In this document: piece after piece, positions 16,209-25,902 of the stretch | Position numbering within the stretch: the stretch's first letter is position 1 | Layout of the letters: each line of letters starts with the position of its first letter | Source of the DNA: Sutcliffiella horikoshii | GTDB lineage: Bacteria; Bacillota; Bacilli; Bacillales; Bacillaceae_I | Length of the DNA: 64,000 nucleotides | Assembly (NCBI RefSeq): GCF_002157855.1 | Contig: NZ_CP020880.1 | Span: 2,976,001 to 3,040,000, forward strand | Reading direction: 5' to 3' | Program-made: the position numbers and the translations under genes | The notes under the pieces: model-generated | Databases searched by the model: none | The model's input: only the letters and a program-made list of their open reading frames with translations | Told to the model about the DNA's origin: nothing

Positions 16209-16234
16209 ATACCCCACTTCTAACAGTGTTAAAC
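16209..16234 (-). promoter_or_regulatory. Sigma-B-type promoter of opuFA-opuFB
   Basis: On the minus strand GTTTAA (16234-16229) and GGGTAT (16214-16209) are separated by 14 bases, matching the sigma-B general stress consensus in both hexamers. It stands about 40-70 bases before the opuFA start candidates, so osmotic or general-stress induction is likely. Confidence 0.75.
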
Positions 16235-16270
16235 TTTGTTTTAGAAAATGCCCCAGTACATAGCTTATTG

Positions 16271-16279
16271 CGTGGTATA
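16271..16279 (+). promoter_or_regulatory. Extended -10 promoter element of the nuclease gene
   Basis: TGGTATAAT is a consensus extended -10 element for sigma-A. No strong -35 hexamer is seen 17 bases upstream, which extended -10 promoters do not require. The start codon follows 37 bases later. Confidence 0.55.
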
Positions 16280-16315
16280 ATGAGGAATACTTTTTTGCAC
16301 CGAAAGGAGACACCT

Positions 16316-17146
16316 ATGAGAATTAAATTATATACATGGTGCTTGATTCTTGTTCTTATTTTAACAGGCTGTTCTTTGGATGAGAGTTCATCCACTGCAA
16401 CAAAGAACGATATACCTGAGTCAGTTCAAGAGCAAGTTGAATCACCTGATGAGAGTTCTTCCGAAACAGAGATAGAGAGCCTTGAAGATACCGAACCTGA
16501 ATATGAAAGAACGGAGGTTCCTCTCGTTCGTGTCATAGACGGCGATACGATAAAGGTGATAATTAATAATAAAGAAGAGAATATCCGGTTTTTACTTGTA
16601 GATACTCCTGAAACGAATCACCCTAGAATGGACGGTCCCCAACCGTTTGGACCTGAAGCGAAAGAATTCATGGAAGAGTTCATGGAAGGCGGAAAAATAG
16701 AAATAGAACTGGATGTAAGTGAGCGCGACCACTATGGACGAATTTTAGCATATGTATATGTGAATGGTGTGTCAGCACAGGAGGAGCTTCTAAAGCGCGG
16801 GTTGGCACGTGTAGCTTATATTTTCCCACCTAATACCCGCTATGTAGATACTTATCAAGCCATTCAAGAGAAGGCTCAAGCTGAAGGTATAGGCATTTGG
16901 AGTGTGGAGAACTATGCACAGGAAGATGGCTTTTATCCTGAATACGTGGAGGATCCTGATCTTAAAGCTCCTACCGAGGAAAATCCTGTGACGGACAATT
17001 GTACAGTAAAAGGGAATATCAGCTCAAGCGGAGAAAAAATCTATCACGTGGAGACAGGTGCCTACTATGACCGGACCATTCCAGAAGAATGCTTTAACAC
17101 CGAACAAGAAGCACAAAAAGCCGGCTACCGAAAGTCTATGAGATAA
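16316..17146 (+). CDS. Thermonuclease-family lipoprotein with C-terminal sunset domain
   Basis: Predicted cell-surface nuclease of the staphylococcal nuclease (SNase) fold. A lipoprotein signal (lipobox LTGC near residue 17) and a Ser/Glu-rich linker precede the nuclease domain: VPLVRVIDGDTI, the Arg and Glu in IRFLLVDTPET, and the second Arg in DHYGRILAYVYV. The C-terminal CTVKGNIS, EKIYHVETGAYY and GYRKS pattern is a sunset-type domain often attached to such nucleases. The ATG at 16316 follows AAAGGAG; earlier in-frame ATGs lack a site. It overlaps the sigma-B promoter region of divergent opuFA. Confidence 0.88.
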   Translation: MRIKLYTWCLILVLILTGCSLDESSSTATKNDIPESVQEQVESPDESSSETEIESLEDTEPEYERTEVPLVRVIDGDTIKVIINNKEENIRFLLVDTPETNHPRMDGPQPFGPEAKEFMEEFMEGGKIEIELDVSERDHYGRILAYVYVNGVSAQEELLKRGLARVAYIFPPNTRYVDTYQAIQEKAQAEGIGIWSVENYAQEDGFYPEYVEDPDLKAPTEENPVTDNCTVKGNISSSGEKIYHVETGAYYDRTIPEECFNTEQEAQKAGYRKSMR

Positions 17147-17169
17147 GATGCTAAGGTTAAAGTAGTCCC

Positions 17170-17237
17170 TTGTTGATTGGAGTGGAAGGCGCGCAGACGC
17201 CCGCAGGTAAGCGAAGCGCTGGAACGGAAATCAACAA
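17170..17237. repeat. Dispersed repeat, short derivative (copy B)
   Basis: A 68-bp element with 9-bp inverted ends TTGTTGATT (17170-17178) and AATCAACAA (17229-17237). The left half (GATTGGAGTGGAAGGCGCGC) recurs at 52027. It looks like an internally deleted member of the longer family and has no coding potential. Confidence 0.75.
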
Positions 17238-17242
17238 ATTAA

Positions 17243-17272
17243 AAGAAGAGGAACATGAGGGTTCCTCTTCTT
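17243..17272. terminator. Terminator after yrhC
   Basis: A perfect 12-pair stem AAGAAGAGGAAC (17243-17254) and GTTCCTCTTCTT (17261-17272) with a six-base loop. The yrhC stop codon overlaps its right end. Confidence 0.75.
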
Positions 17273-17504
17273 ATTGTTCATCCTGTTCTTGCAACAACCT
17301 TTTCAACTTTCTGGCTCTCAAAACAAAAAACACTGCCCCACCAAGTAAAACAACAGTGGCACCCATCATCGTAAAAATCTGTAAAGCCTCTTTCCCTGCA
17401 TGCTGAAAAGCAACTCCTATATATAAAAACACACTGACGGTCGTTAATATTATGGCATATCTAGTATAATCCTGAATCTTCGCTTGTAAAGCCTTCGTAT
17501 TCAT
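17271..17504 (-). CDS. yrhC: YrhC family membrane protein
   Basis: A 77-residue protein with two membrane helices (YAIILTTVSVFLYIGVAF and FTMMGATVVLLGGAVFFVL) and charged ends (N-terminal ALQAKIQDYTRY, C-terminal RARKLKRLL). The pattern matches YrhC, which in B. subtilis closes the mtnN-mccA-mccB operon. Here it lies 2.1 kb downstream of mccB, with two unrelated genes between. Function unknown. Confidence 0.75.
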   Translation of the reverse strand: MNTKALQAKIQDYTRYAIILTTVSVFLYIGVAFQHAGKEALQIFTMMGATVVLLGGAVFFVLRARKLKRLLQEQDEQ

Positions 17505-17717
17505 CTAGACTCCCCCCATCTATTATTCACTTTAACATAGATTCCTAGGTTTGCCGGTATGTAATTTCTTCCTTACGGTGAAGAAAGTAGCTAGCTATTG
17601 CCGTATTATTCCTGTACGGCGACCATATTCCCTATTACACATCATTAACCATATAGGCACTTCCTATCAATATACTTTTTTTCGCCCCCTAAACTTTTTT
17701 CCTAAAGGATATCCCGT

Positions 17718-17723
17718 TATAAT
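17718..17723 (+). promoter_or_regulatory. Probable -10 element of the small lipoprotein gene
   Basis: TATAAT stands 32 bases before the start codon. The hexamer 17 bases upstream is TTTTTT, a weak -35. The surrounding 17505-17755 holds no credible gene. Confidence 0.45.
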
Positions 17724-17755
17724 GGAACAATAAATTGTGAGCGAGGAGGAACTAA

Positions 17756-17932
17756 ATGAAGAAATTAGTCACAGCCTTTTGCCTTTTAACCTTTCTGACA
17801 GCCTGTTCCTCTGGAAGCGAGAGCACAGAGGAAATCATCATTGTTGATAATCCAAGCACTTCTAACAATACCGATGAAAATGTAAAAGATGGCACTCTTT
17901 ATACCAAGAAGGATGAGGACGAAAAAAAATAA
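17756..17932 (+). CDS. Small acidic lipoprotein
   Basis: A 58-residue predicted lipoprotein. The signal peptide MKKLVTAFCLLTFLTAC ends in the lipobox LTAC, followed by a short hydrophilic tail rich in Ser, Asp, Glu and Lys. The family is not recognised. AGGAGGA lies five bases before the ATG, a TATAAT is at 17718, and a strong terminator follows, so it is a complete monocistronic unit. Confidence 0.78.
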   Translation: MKKLVTAFCLLTFLTACSSGSESTEEIIIVDNPSTSNNTDENVKDGTLYTKKDEDEKK

Positions 17933-17946
17933 CGAATGACCACGTA

Positions 17947-17977
17947 AAAAGCCTTCTGCAGCTAAACAGAAGGCTTT
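17947..17977. terminator. Bidirectional terminator between the lipoprotein and ypwA
   Basis: AAAAGCCTTCTG (17947-17958) pairs perfectly with CAGAAGGCTTTT (17966-17977). It serves both converging genes. Confidence 0.9.
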
Positions 17978-17985
17978 TCCTTTTA

Positions 17986-19521
17986 TTAAAATTGATAGAT
18001 TGCGGAATACTTTTCTTCTAAGTATCTCACCAAATATTTTGCATCCAGTTCTTCTCCTGTCACATTTACAATCAATTCGTTTGGAGAATAAAGTTTTCCA
18101 TATTGATGGATATTCTCTCTTAACCACCCACGGATTGCCATGAAGTCACCCTGTTCGATTTTGTCATAGAAATCTGGCATTTCCTTGATAAAAGTATAAA
18201 GGATTTGCGCTGCGTAAAGATTGCCCAATGAATAAGAAGGGAAATAACCGAACCCGCCAAAGGACCAGTGCACATCCTGAAGGACACCGAGCGTGTCTGT
18301 TGGTGGTGTAATTCCCAGGTATTCCTCTATCTTTTCATTCCAAACCTTTGGAAGATCCTTCACTTCATATTCCCCGGCAAATAAACCTTTCTCGATTTCA
18401 TAGCGAATCATGATATGAAGATTATATGTCAGCTCATCTGCTTCCACCCTAATGAAAGATGGATCCACCCTGTTTGTAGCAGCATAGAAATCTTCGAGTG
18501 AAACATTTTGCAGCTGTTCTGGAAAATGTTCTTGTAAATCTTTATAAAAATAAGTCCAAAATTCCTTACTGCGCCCCACCATGTTTTCTAAGAAACGGGA
18601 TTGAGATTCATGGATACCAAAGGATGTCCCTCGACGAATCACTCTTCCTTCAAATGCAGGATTGACTCCCTGTTCATACATTCCGTGGCCTGCCTCATGG
18701 ATGGTGCCAAAAATGGCAGAACGGACATTATCTTTTAAGTAACGGGTCGTGATACGAACGTCGCCCGTATTGACAGAAGAAGCAAAAGGGTGCACCGTTT
18801 CGTCTAAGCGACCACCTTCCATATCAAAACCGATTAGAGGCAGAATATATTGATTGAATTTCTTTTGAGCTTCTACATCATATTCCTGCGCGAAAATATC
18901 CTCACGCGGTTGGGACTGTGAAGCTTTTATTTTATTCAAGAGCTCTACACTTTTTTCTCGAAGCTCCTTAAACAATGGATCTAGCTTTTCTACAGTCAAT
19001 CCAGGCTCAAACTCATTTAACATCGCATTGTATGGGTGCCCTTCATAACCATAATATTCACCAAACTTCTTCTTGAACGCCAATACTTTTTCCAGTACAG
19101 GTGCGTAAGATGCGAAATCATTCTTCTCACGCGCTTCTTCCCATGCCTCATTCGCATCATTAACAAGAATGACATATTCTTGATACTCTTCTGCCGGGAT
19201 TTTGATGGACTTGTCATAGTTCTTTTTCCTCTCGGCCACACACGCCTTTGTCGCTTCATCCAACTGCTCCCATACCTTCTCTTCAGTCAAGAAAGTAAGC
19301 AACTCTCCCATTTCTTCCGAGATTGCCAGCTTGAAAGCTTCTGTCGACAATGTTCCTCTAGCTTTTCCAAACAAGGAACGTCCTTTTTTAGGAGCTTTCG
19401 TTTTAGAATCCCAGCTAAGAAGACCCAACACATCATTATAATGGCAAAGCTTCTCATCCAATCTATTGAAGGCATCCACTTTTTCTTGAACATTCTTTTC
19501 TAATACAGGTACTGTAGACAT
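17986..19521 (-). CDS. ypwA: M32 family metallocarboxypeptidase
   Basis: Zinc carboxypeptidase of the Taq/Pfu family releasing C-terminal residues from peptides. The zinc motif HEAGH is at residues 275-279 (encoded at 18685-18699), with the family pattern GIHESQSR following and DPSFIRVEADE further on. Length (511) matches B. subtilis YpwA. The protein is cytosolic with no signal peptide. Confidence 0.93.
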   Translation of the reverse strand: MSTVPVLEKNVQEKVDAFNRLDEKLCHYNDVLGLLSWDSKTKAPKKGRSLFGKARGTLSTEAFKLAISEEMGELLTFLTEEKVWEQLDEATKACVAERKKNYDKSIKIPAEEYQEYVILVNDANEAWEEAREKNDFASYAPVLEKVLAFKKKFGEYYGYEGHPYNAMLNEFEPGLTVEKLDPLFKELREKSVELLNKIKASQSQPREDIFAQEYDVEAQKKFNQYILPLIGFDMEGGRLDETVHPFASSVNTGDVRITTRYLKDNVRSAIFGTIHEAGHGMYEQGVNPAFEGRVIRRGTSFGIHESQSRFLENMVGRSKEFWTYFYKDLQEHFPEQLQNVSLEDFYAATNRVDPSFIRVEADELTYNLHIMIRYEIEKGLFAGEYEVKDLPKVWNEKIEEYLGITPPTDTLGVLQDVHWSFGGFGYFPSYSLGNLYAAQILYTFIKEMPDFYDKIEQGDFMAIRGWLRENIHQYGKLYSPNELIVNVTGEELDAKYLVRYLEEKYSAIYQF

Positions 19522-19609
19522 GATAATCCTCCTAGTAAAAATAGTATGAAAATTATGTATTATCTTTATATTATATCAGATTTCCACCGGAACGCTAAGC
19601 AACTGTTAC

Positions 19610-19650
19610 AAAAAAAAAGCCCTATAAGAGTTGTTCTCTCATAGGACCTT
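19610..19650 (-). terminator. Terminator of the mcc operon
   Basis: On the minus strand GGTCCTATGAGAG pairs, with wobbles, with CTCTTATAGGGC, followed by nine T. It lies about ten bases beyond the mccB stop codon. Confidence 0.85.
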
Positions 19651-19660
19651 TAATCTTGAA

Positions 19661-21722
<2,062 letters not shown>

Positions 21723-21755
21723 CCTTTATCCCCCCGCAGACATTCCTTCTATGTG

Positions 21756-22457
21756 TTAAGCGTTTCTTAGCTCACTTAGCATATTTTCAATTAACATGGA
21801 AGAATGCAATGCTGCTTTGCTTAAGAATTGATCGAAACTGATGTTGGACTCTTTCCCTGCGATATCAGATAGTGCACGAATTACCACAAACGGCACCTCA
21901 AACGCATGGCATACCTGTGCAATTGCCGCCGCTTCCATTTCCGCAGCCTGCAGTTCAGGCATCTTTTCACGCACCGCTTCCACACGGACCGGATCATTCA
22001 TAAAGGAATCACCTGTTGCGATAAGTCCTTCCACAACCTGCATCCCGCTCACATTTTCCGCCGCTTTTTTCGCAACAGCCATAAGCTTTGCATCTGCTTC
22101 AAATGCTGCCGGCAAACCCGGAACTTGTCCGTATTCATATCCAAAAGCCGTCACATCCACATCATGGTGACGAACTTCTGTAGAAATAACAACATCTCCA
22201 ACATTTAAGGACGGCGAGAACCCACCAGCGGAACCAGTATTAATCACTACTTCCGGTTTGAAACGTTCTAAAAGTAAAGACGTGCTGAGTGCCGCATTCA
22301 CTTTACCAATCCCTGATTTAGAAAGAATAACATCCACGCCATTCAATGTTCCTGTATAATATTCACAACCTGCAACAGTTGTTGTCTCCATACCTTCAAT
22401 TTTTTCACGCATGATTGTTACTTCTTCTTCCATTGCTCCGATAATTGCTACTTTCAT
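21756..22457 (-). CDS. mtnN: 5'-methylthioadenosine/S-adenosylhomocysteine nucleosidase
   Basis: Cleaves MTA and SAH to adenine and the thioribose sugar, feeding the methionine-to-cysteine route. [13 protein letters not shown], the ribosyl-binding [11 protein letters not shown] and the catalytic Asp in [12 protein letters not shown] are present. The ATG at 22457 has AGAGGG upstream; an in-frame ATG seven codons earlier lacks one. Confidence 0.95.
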   Translation of the reverse strand: MKVAIIGAMEEEVTIMREKIEGMETTTVAGCEYYTGTLNGVDVILSKSGIGKVNAALSTSLLLERFKPEVVINTGSAGGFSPSLNVGDVVISTEVRHHDVDVTAFGYEYGQVPGLPAAFEADAKLMAVAKKAAENVSGMQVVEGLIATGDSFMNDPVRVEAVREKMPELQAAEMEAAAIAQVCHAFEVPFVVIRALSDIAGKESNISFDQFLSKAALHSSMLIENMLSELRNA

Positions 22458-22539
22458 TATGAGAATCCCTCTTTTCATAAAATTAGTGGACGGATCGACT
22501 CACTTTTTCAAAAAAAGAGAGAATGTGATTGCCCGCCTA

Positions 22540-23181
22540 CTATTGTTTTGTTGCTTCCATTACCCAGACAAAATGGTTAAAACGCTGGTACTCCACTTCA
22601 AATCCATGCTTTTCGAAAATATCAGTGAGTACCCTTATCGTTGTATAGTATTCCGTTTTCAAGTCGTTCGCCAAATTCAAAAACGTATGCTTTTTTGCCT
22701 GTTCAATTGTCGCTCTGTACGCATCATCATTTTCAAAGACCGTATCAGCAAATACTATTTTACCACCTTTATCAAGCAACTTTCCATAGTGCGCCACCGC
22801 TTCTTCTTTTTCAACATCTGTCAAATGATGAAACGCATAGGTGCTTACAATGGATTGAACCTGATCTGACGGTTCAGAAAAGCTCAAAAAGTCCCCATCC
22901 TCGATACTGACGGTCTGTGGCAGCTTTTCTGCCGCCTTTTCCCTCATAGTTTTAGAAGGCTCAATGGCATACACTTTTTTACCTTGTTTCAACAGCTCGG
23001 CTGTGAGATTCCCTGTCCCCACTCCAAATTCAACGACAGGACTTAAAGCTTTAGAGGCTACATCTTTCAAGATATCATCATAGCCACGAAAAACCTCTGC
23101 ATATTCCTGGTCTTTGCCGCTTACCGTCGCATCATAATAGTTTGCCCAGTCATTAAACAGTTCGACGAATTCACGTCCCAT
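22540..23181 (-). CDS. yrrT: SAM-dependent methyltransferase YrrT
   Basis: Class I methyltransferase with motif [16 protein letters not shown] and motif II-like [10 protein letters not shown]. It is the first gene of the yrrT-mtnN-mccA-mccB operon, so its product probably links SAM use to homocysteine supply. The acceptor substrate is unknown. GGAGTGAT precedes the ATG. Confidence 0.92.
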   Translation of the reverse strand: MGREFVELFNDWANYYDATVSGKDQEYAEVFRGYDDILKDVASKALSPVVEFGVGTGNLTAELLKQGKKVYAIEPSKTMREKAAEKLPQTVSIEDGDFLSFSEPSDQVQSIVSTYAFHHLTDVEKEEAVAHYGKLLDKGGKIVFADTVFENDDAYRATIEQAKKHTFLNLANDLKTEYYTTIRVLTDIFEKHGFEVEYQRFNHFVWVMEATKQ

Positions 23182-23197
23182 TAATGATCACTCCACT

Positions 23198-23230
23198 TAT
23201 AATTTATATAATTCCTATCAGTATAGTATG
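23198..23230 (-). promoter_or_regulatory. yrrT promoter with possible CymR half-site
   Basis: On the minus strand TATACT (23225-23220) is a plausible -10, followed directly by GATAGGAATTATA. A GGAATT core is part of the CymR operator as I recall it from B. subtilis, where CymR represses this operon. A cymR gene is at 59728 in this window. The match covers one half-site only. Confidence 0.35.
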
Positions 23231-23394
23231 CTTTAATAAAATAACTGTTCTCAATCTAACACATCTTTCTATTTTCTTCAATGAAAATGTTTGGTAGAAT
23301 ATACATGGGACCCTTATAGGAGAAGGTTGAGAGCGGTTGCAAACGTTCTGATTTTTCTGCAAAATAAACCCGATGAAAGGACTAGGAATTATTA

Positions 23395-23607
23395 ATGAGG
23401 AACTTTGAATTTAGTTTATTAGAAGATAAAGTAGAGTTTTTTGAAGCACTTGACTTGAAAACGTTAGAAAAGAAAATAAATGAACAGATTGATCACAACC
23501 GCGCCATCATGCTCGGAGTCCACTCCGTATCTCATCAAATGCATGTAGATGAGGAAGGCAGACGCTTTTACAGTGCCGTGGTGCATTTTAGGTTGAAGGG
23601 GAAATGA
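23395..23607 (+). CDS. yrzA: YrzA family (DUF2536) protein
   Basis: A 70-residue soluble protein, divergent from yrrT as yrzA is in B. subtilis. The pattern LLEDKVEFFEA, NRAIMLGVHSVSHQM and FYSAVVHFRLK matches the DUF2536 family. Function unknown. A short terminator follows. Confidence 0.82.
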   Translation: MRNFEFSLLEDKVEFFEALDLKTLEKKINEQIDHNRAIMLGVHSVSHQMHVDEEGRRFYSAVVHFRLKGK

Positions 23608-23621
23608 ATAGGTTGTGCGAG

Positions 23622-23646
23622 AACGCTCGGGAGGGGGCGTTTTTTT
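23622..23646 (+). terminator. yrzA terminator
   Basis: AACGC (23622-23626) pairs with GCGTT (23637-23641) around a GC-rich loop and is followed by a run of seven T. Confidence 0.65.
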
Positions 23647-23655
23647 GTTTGGTTA

Positions 23656-24618
23656 TCACTTTAAGAAATACTTTCGACCTTTATAATCCCCTTCAAATCT
23701 AAGGTTTAATGAGGATAAGTATTTGGAAGTAGCTGTTGGAGAAGGTAGTTGAAGAAACCACCTTATTTCTTTATTTGTAACGATTTCTCCTAACAATAAT
23801 TTGTGATCTAAAAGTGCTTCTAGATGTGTAACTTTAGAAGATGCTCCACATTTAAAGCAGTACCATGTTGATCTTTTCTTTTGCATTGGGGCACTTGTAC
23901 AAGAAGTGCAAATTACTCCAAGTATAAGTTCTTGAGGTGGAATTTTGTAGTTGACAAGAAGATTGAACTTATCAGGAGTATGCTTTTTAATCATCAGTTT
24001 TGAGAGTTTTTGAAGATTTTTCTTACAAAGTTTTTCATGGGTATGTATACCGTTAATTTCTTTTATTCTGTTTGGAAGATTCGTTTGAAAAGTGACTTTT
24101 TTCATAATGGAGGGTGTGGTCTTAATAAGAGTAGCACTAGTATGAGTTAAAGCGATGAGACTTGCGATTGGGATGGGGGGAAAACCATGCTTATCAAACC
24201 AAAGTGCAAGCTGATGTCTTTGCCGTGCCATTTGAGAGATTGGATCACTTAACTTTTCTATACCGCCATTATCAGGTAAGTGCCTTAATAGTTGATTTGC
24301 TTGTTCATCAAACTCTAAAACTCCATTTATATACTTTGAATCAACTATAATGCAGTGGGTCTGGGAGAGAAGTACAGTGTCCATTTGAAAATATCTACCT
24401 TTTGGATCTTCAAGCCTGAGACTATTTAGAATTAAATACTCATTATCAGGGAGAAAGGTTAAAAAGTAATCCATTGCTTCTTCCCCTTTATGACCGTAGA
24501 ACAATTTGCCATGTTCTTTTTCTAACATTGGGTATTTAGAGTGATTTTTGGGGATCCTTCGCATTGCTGCCTCGTGAGTTAGAAGCCTATGCGACTTTTC
24601 CCTTTGCTTTTTGATCAT
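23656..24618 (-). CDS. NERD (nuclease-related domain) protein with C-terminal zinc ribbon
   Basis: A 320-residue protein. The NERD domain lies in the first half: GHKGEEAMDYFL, then the acidic metal-site pattern QMDTVLL followed by IIVDSKYINGVLEF, as in restriction-like nuclease folds. Near the C-terminus CTSC and CFKCG pairs form a zinc ribbon, followed by a helical tail. The role is unknown; NERD proteins are often plasmid- or defence-associated. The ATG at 24618 follows GGAGG. It sits beside a gene-free, compositionally odd region, so horizontal acquisition is possible. Confidence 0.82.
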   Translation of the reverse strand: MIKKQREKSHRLLTHEAAMRRIPKNHSKYPMLEKEHGKLFYGHKGEEAMDYFLTFLPDNEYLILNSLRLEDPKGRYFQMDTVLLSQTHCIIVDSKYINGVLEFDEQANQLLRHLPDNGGIEKLSDPISQMARQRHQLALWFDKHGFPPIPIASLIALTHTSATLIKTTPSIMKKVTFQTNLPNRIKEINGIHTHEKLCKKNLQKLSKLMIKKHTPDKFNLLVNYKIPPQELILGVICTSCTSAPMQKKRSTWYCFKCGASSKVTHLEALLDHKLLLGEIVTNKEIRWFLQLPSPTATSKYLSSLNLRFEGDYKGRKYFLK

Positions 24619-24639
24619 TTTCCACCTCCGCTTTTTCAT

Positions 24640-25030
24640 TCTTAACTATATTCTCTTTATCTCACTTAATTCCCTGCTCTAAAGTATCTTTTTTCTATGT
24701 ATTTGTTTTGAGTGACCATTTAAAGTAACCTCTCTAAATTGGTTATTTTCCAAACTCCTAATTTTATTTTCATTTACGTAAAAATACGAGCCGAAACGCA
24801 CATTTTATTTTCCGTTATTCATAAATACGAGCCGAAACACGTCACTTACGAGCCGTTCGACAAAATACATCAACATTCGACACTCCTGTCTTTGCTCCAA
24901 CCAAACCCCTCAGTTACCTATTTCCAAAAACCCCACCCCAAAACCTCATGCCAACCAGCCTCCCCCCACCAAAAGCCCTTCAACACTTCAATCCCTTGAC
25001 CTTCCCAAAAGTCGAACACCATAACCACAA
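24640..25030. other. Gene-free region with TACGAGCCG direct repeats and strand-skewed composition
   Basis: No credible gene is seen. TACGAGCCG occurs three times (24785-24793, 24826-24834, 24847-24855). From about 24890 to 25050 the plus strand is rich in C and A and almost free of G. The open frame 24739-24999 lacks a ribosome binding site and known features. Confidence 0.6.
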
Positions 25031-25031
25031 T

Positions 25032-25061
25032 AAAAAAGACCCACCCCCAATGGGATAGGTC
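25032..25061 (-). terminator. yrrS terminator
   Basis: On the minus strand GACCTATCCC pairs with GGGTGGGTC (with wobbles), followed by six T. It is about 25 bases beyond the yrrS stop codon. Confidence 0.75.
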
Positions 25062-25086
25062 CGCACCACTATTTAATTCACACACT

Positions 25087-25809
25087 TTACAACGACTTAA
25101 CCTGCTCCACCTTTGTTGGTTTCCAACCTTTGTTGGTCACCCATTCCAGATAGACTTTGAAGTTTTCGCCCGTTGATTTATTTTTGATGGACGCTATGGA
25201 TGAGTGCTCACTGCCGCCATTGCCTAAGAAAATCAATGTGTAGTCGCTGCTGCTCAAACGGGTAGCTGCTTCCACGGCTTTTAATTTTTCATCCCAGTCA
25301 ACATGGCCTTCGTCATAGACGGATGTATGTGGCTCGGATTGAGAAGTTCCACCAGGTCCCCAGCCTGGGTTAGTCATTGTTTTGATGACATTAGGGTCAT
25401 CGGAGTTTTCGGAAACCTCTGTTTCGGAATCGTCCGCTTCGTTGGAATCTTCTTCTTTTTCCTCTTCTTTATCTTTATCTTTTTCTTCTTTTTCTTTTTC
25501 TTCTTCCGCGTCTTGCTCAGCGGATTCTTCCGCTTCCTCAGATTCAGCTTCTTCCTCGTCAGTAGGAGCAGCTTCCTCGGATTCTTGTTCTGCTGCGTTC
25601 TCTTCTGTTTCACTTAATTCCTGTTCCCCTGTAGCCAGCTGATTTTCGTTATCTGTGGCTGGGTCATTCTTTCCAAAGAACAAGGAAGAAGCAAGAACGA
25701 CGATAAATATGAATACAACACCAATCAGGATGTTCAAAATCATGTTTGTTTTTTTGCGTTTGGTTGTTCGGCCGTAACGTGAGCCACCTTTGTTAAAGTC
25801 TAAAGACAC
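25087..25809 (-). CDS. yrrS: YrrS, single-pass membrane protein with DUF1510
   Basis: A 240-residue protein. It has a short basic cytosolic end (RTTKRKKTN), one membrane helix (MILNILIGVVFIFIVVLASS), a long Glu/Asp/Lys-rich linker (about residues 50-140) and a conserved C-terminal DUF1510 domain starting near TMTNPGWGPGGTSQSEPHTS. It lies downstream of pbpI as in B. subtilis, suggesting a role at the cell wall or division site. The acidic linker is unusually repetitive (EEEKEKEEKDKDKEEEKE). Confidence 0.9.
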   Translation of the reverse strand: MSLDFNKGGSRYGRTTKRKKTNMILNILIGVVFIFIVVLASSLFFGKNDPATDNENQLATGEQELSETEENAAEQESEEAAPTDEEEAESEEAEESAEQDAEEEKEKEEKDKDKEEEKEEDSNEADDSETEVSENSDDPNVIKTMTNPGWGPGGTSQSEPHTSVYDEGHVDWDEKLKAVEAATRLSSSDYTLIFLGNGGSEHSSIASIKNKSTGENFKVYLEWVTNKGWKPTKVEQVKSL

Positions 25810-25902
25810 GACAGTCCCTCCTAGTCAAAGCCATATATAGTATAATTACAATAGCTTATTGTACCATCAATACTATAAAAAGCACAGTGAAAAGGATTGC
25901 CA

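Noticed and set aside
23336-23360. Possible CcpA cre site (GGTTGCAAACGTTCTGAT) upstream of yrzA
   Set aside because: The core AAACGTT fits, but at least three positions of the cre consensus as I recall it do not, and yrzA has no known carbon control.
24739-24999. Open frame of 86 codons in the C/A-rich region
   Set aside because: Its product is dominated by the compositional bias (Pro, His, Thr, Ser), and no ribosome binding site is present.
25303-25642. Long open frames opposite the acidic linker of yrrS
   Set aside because: They arise from the GAA/GAG-rich coding strand and give Phe- or Ser-rich nonsense; yrrS itself is well supported.
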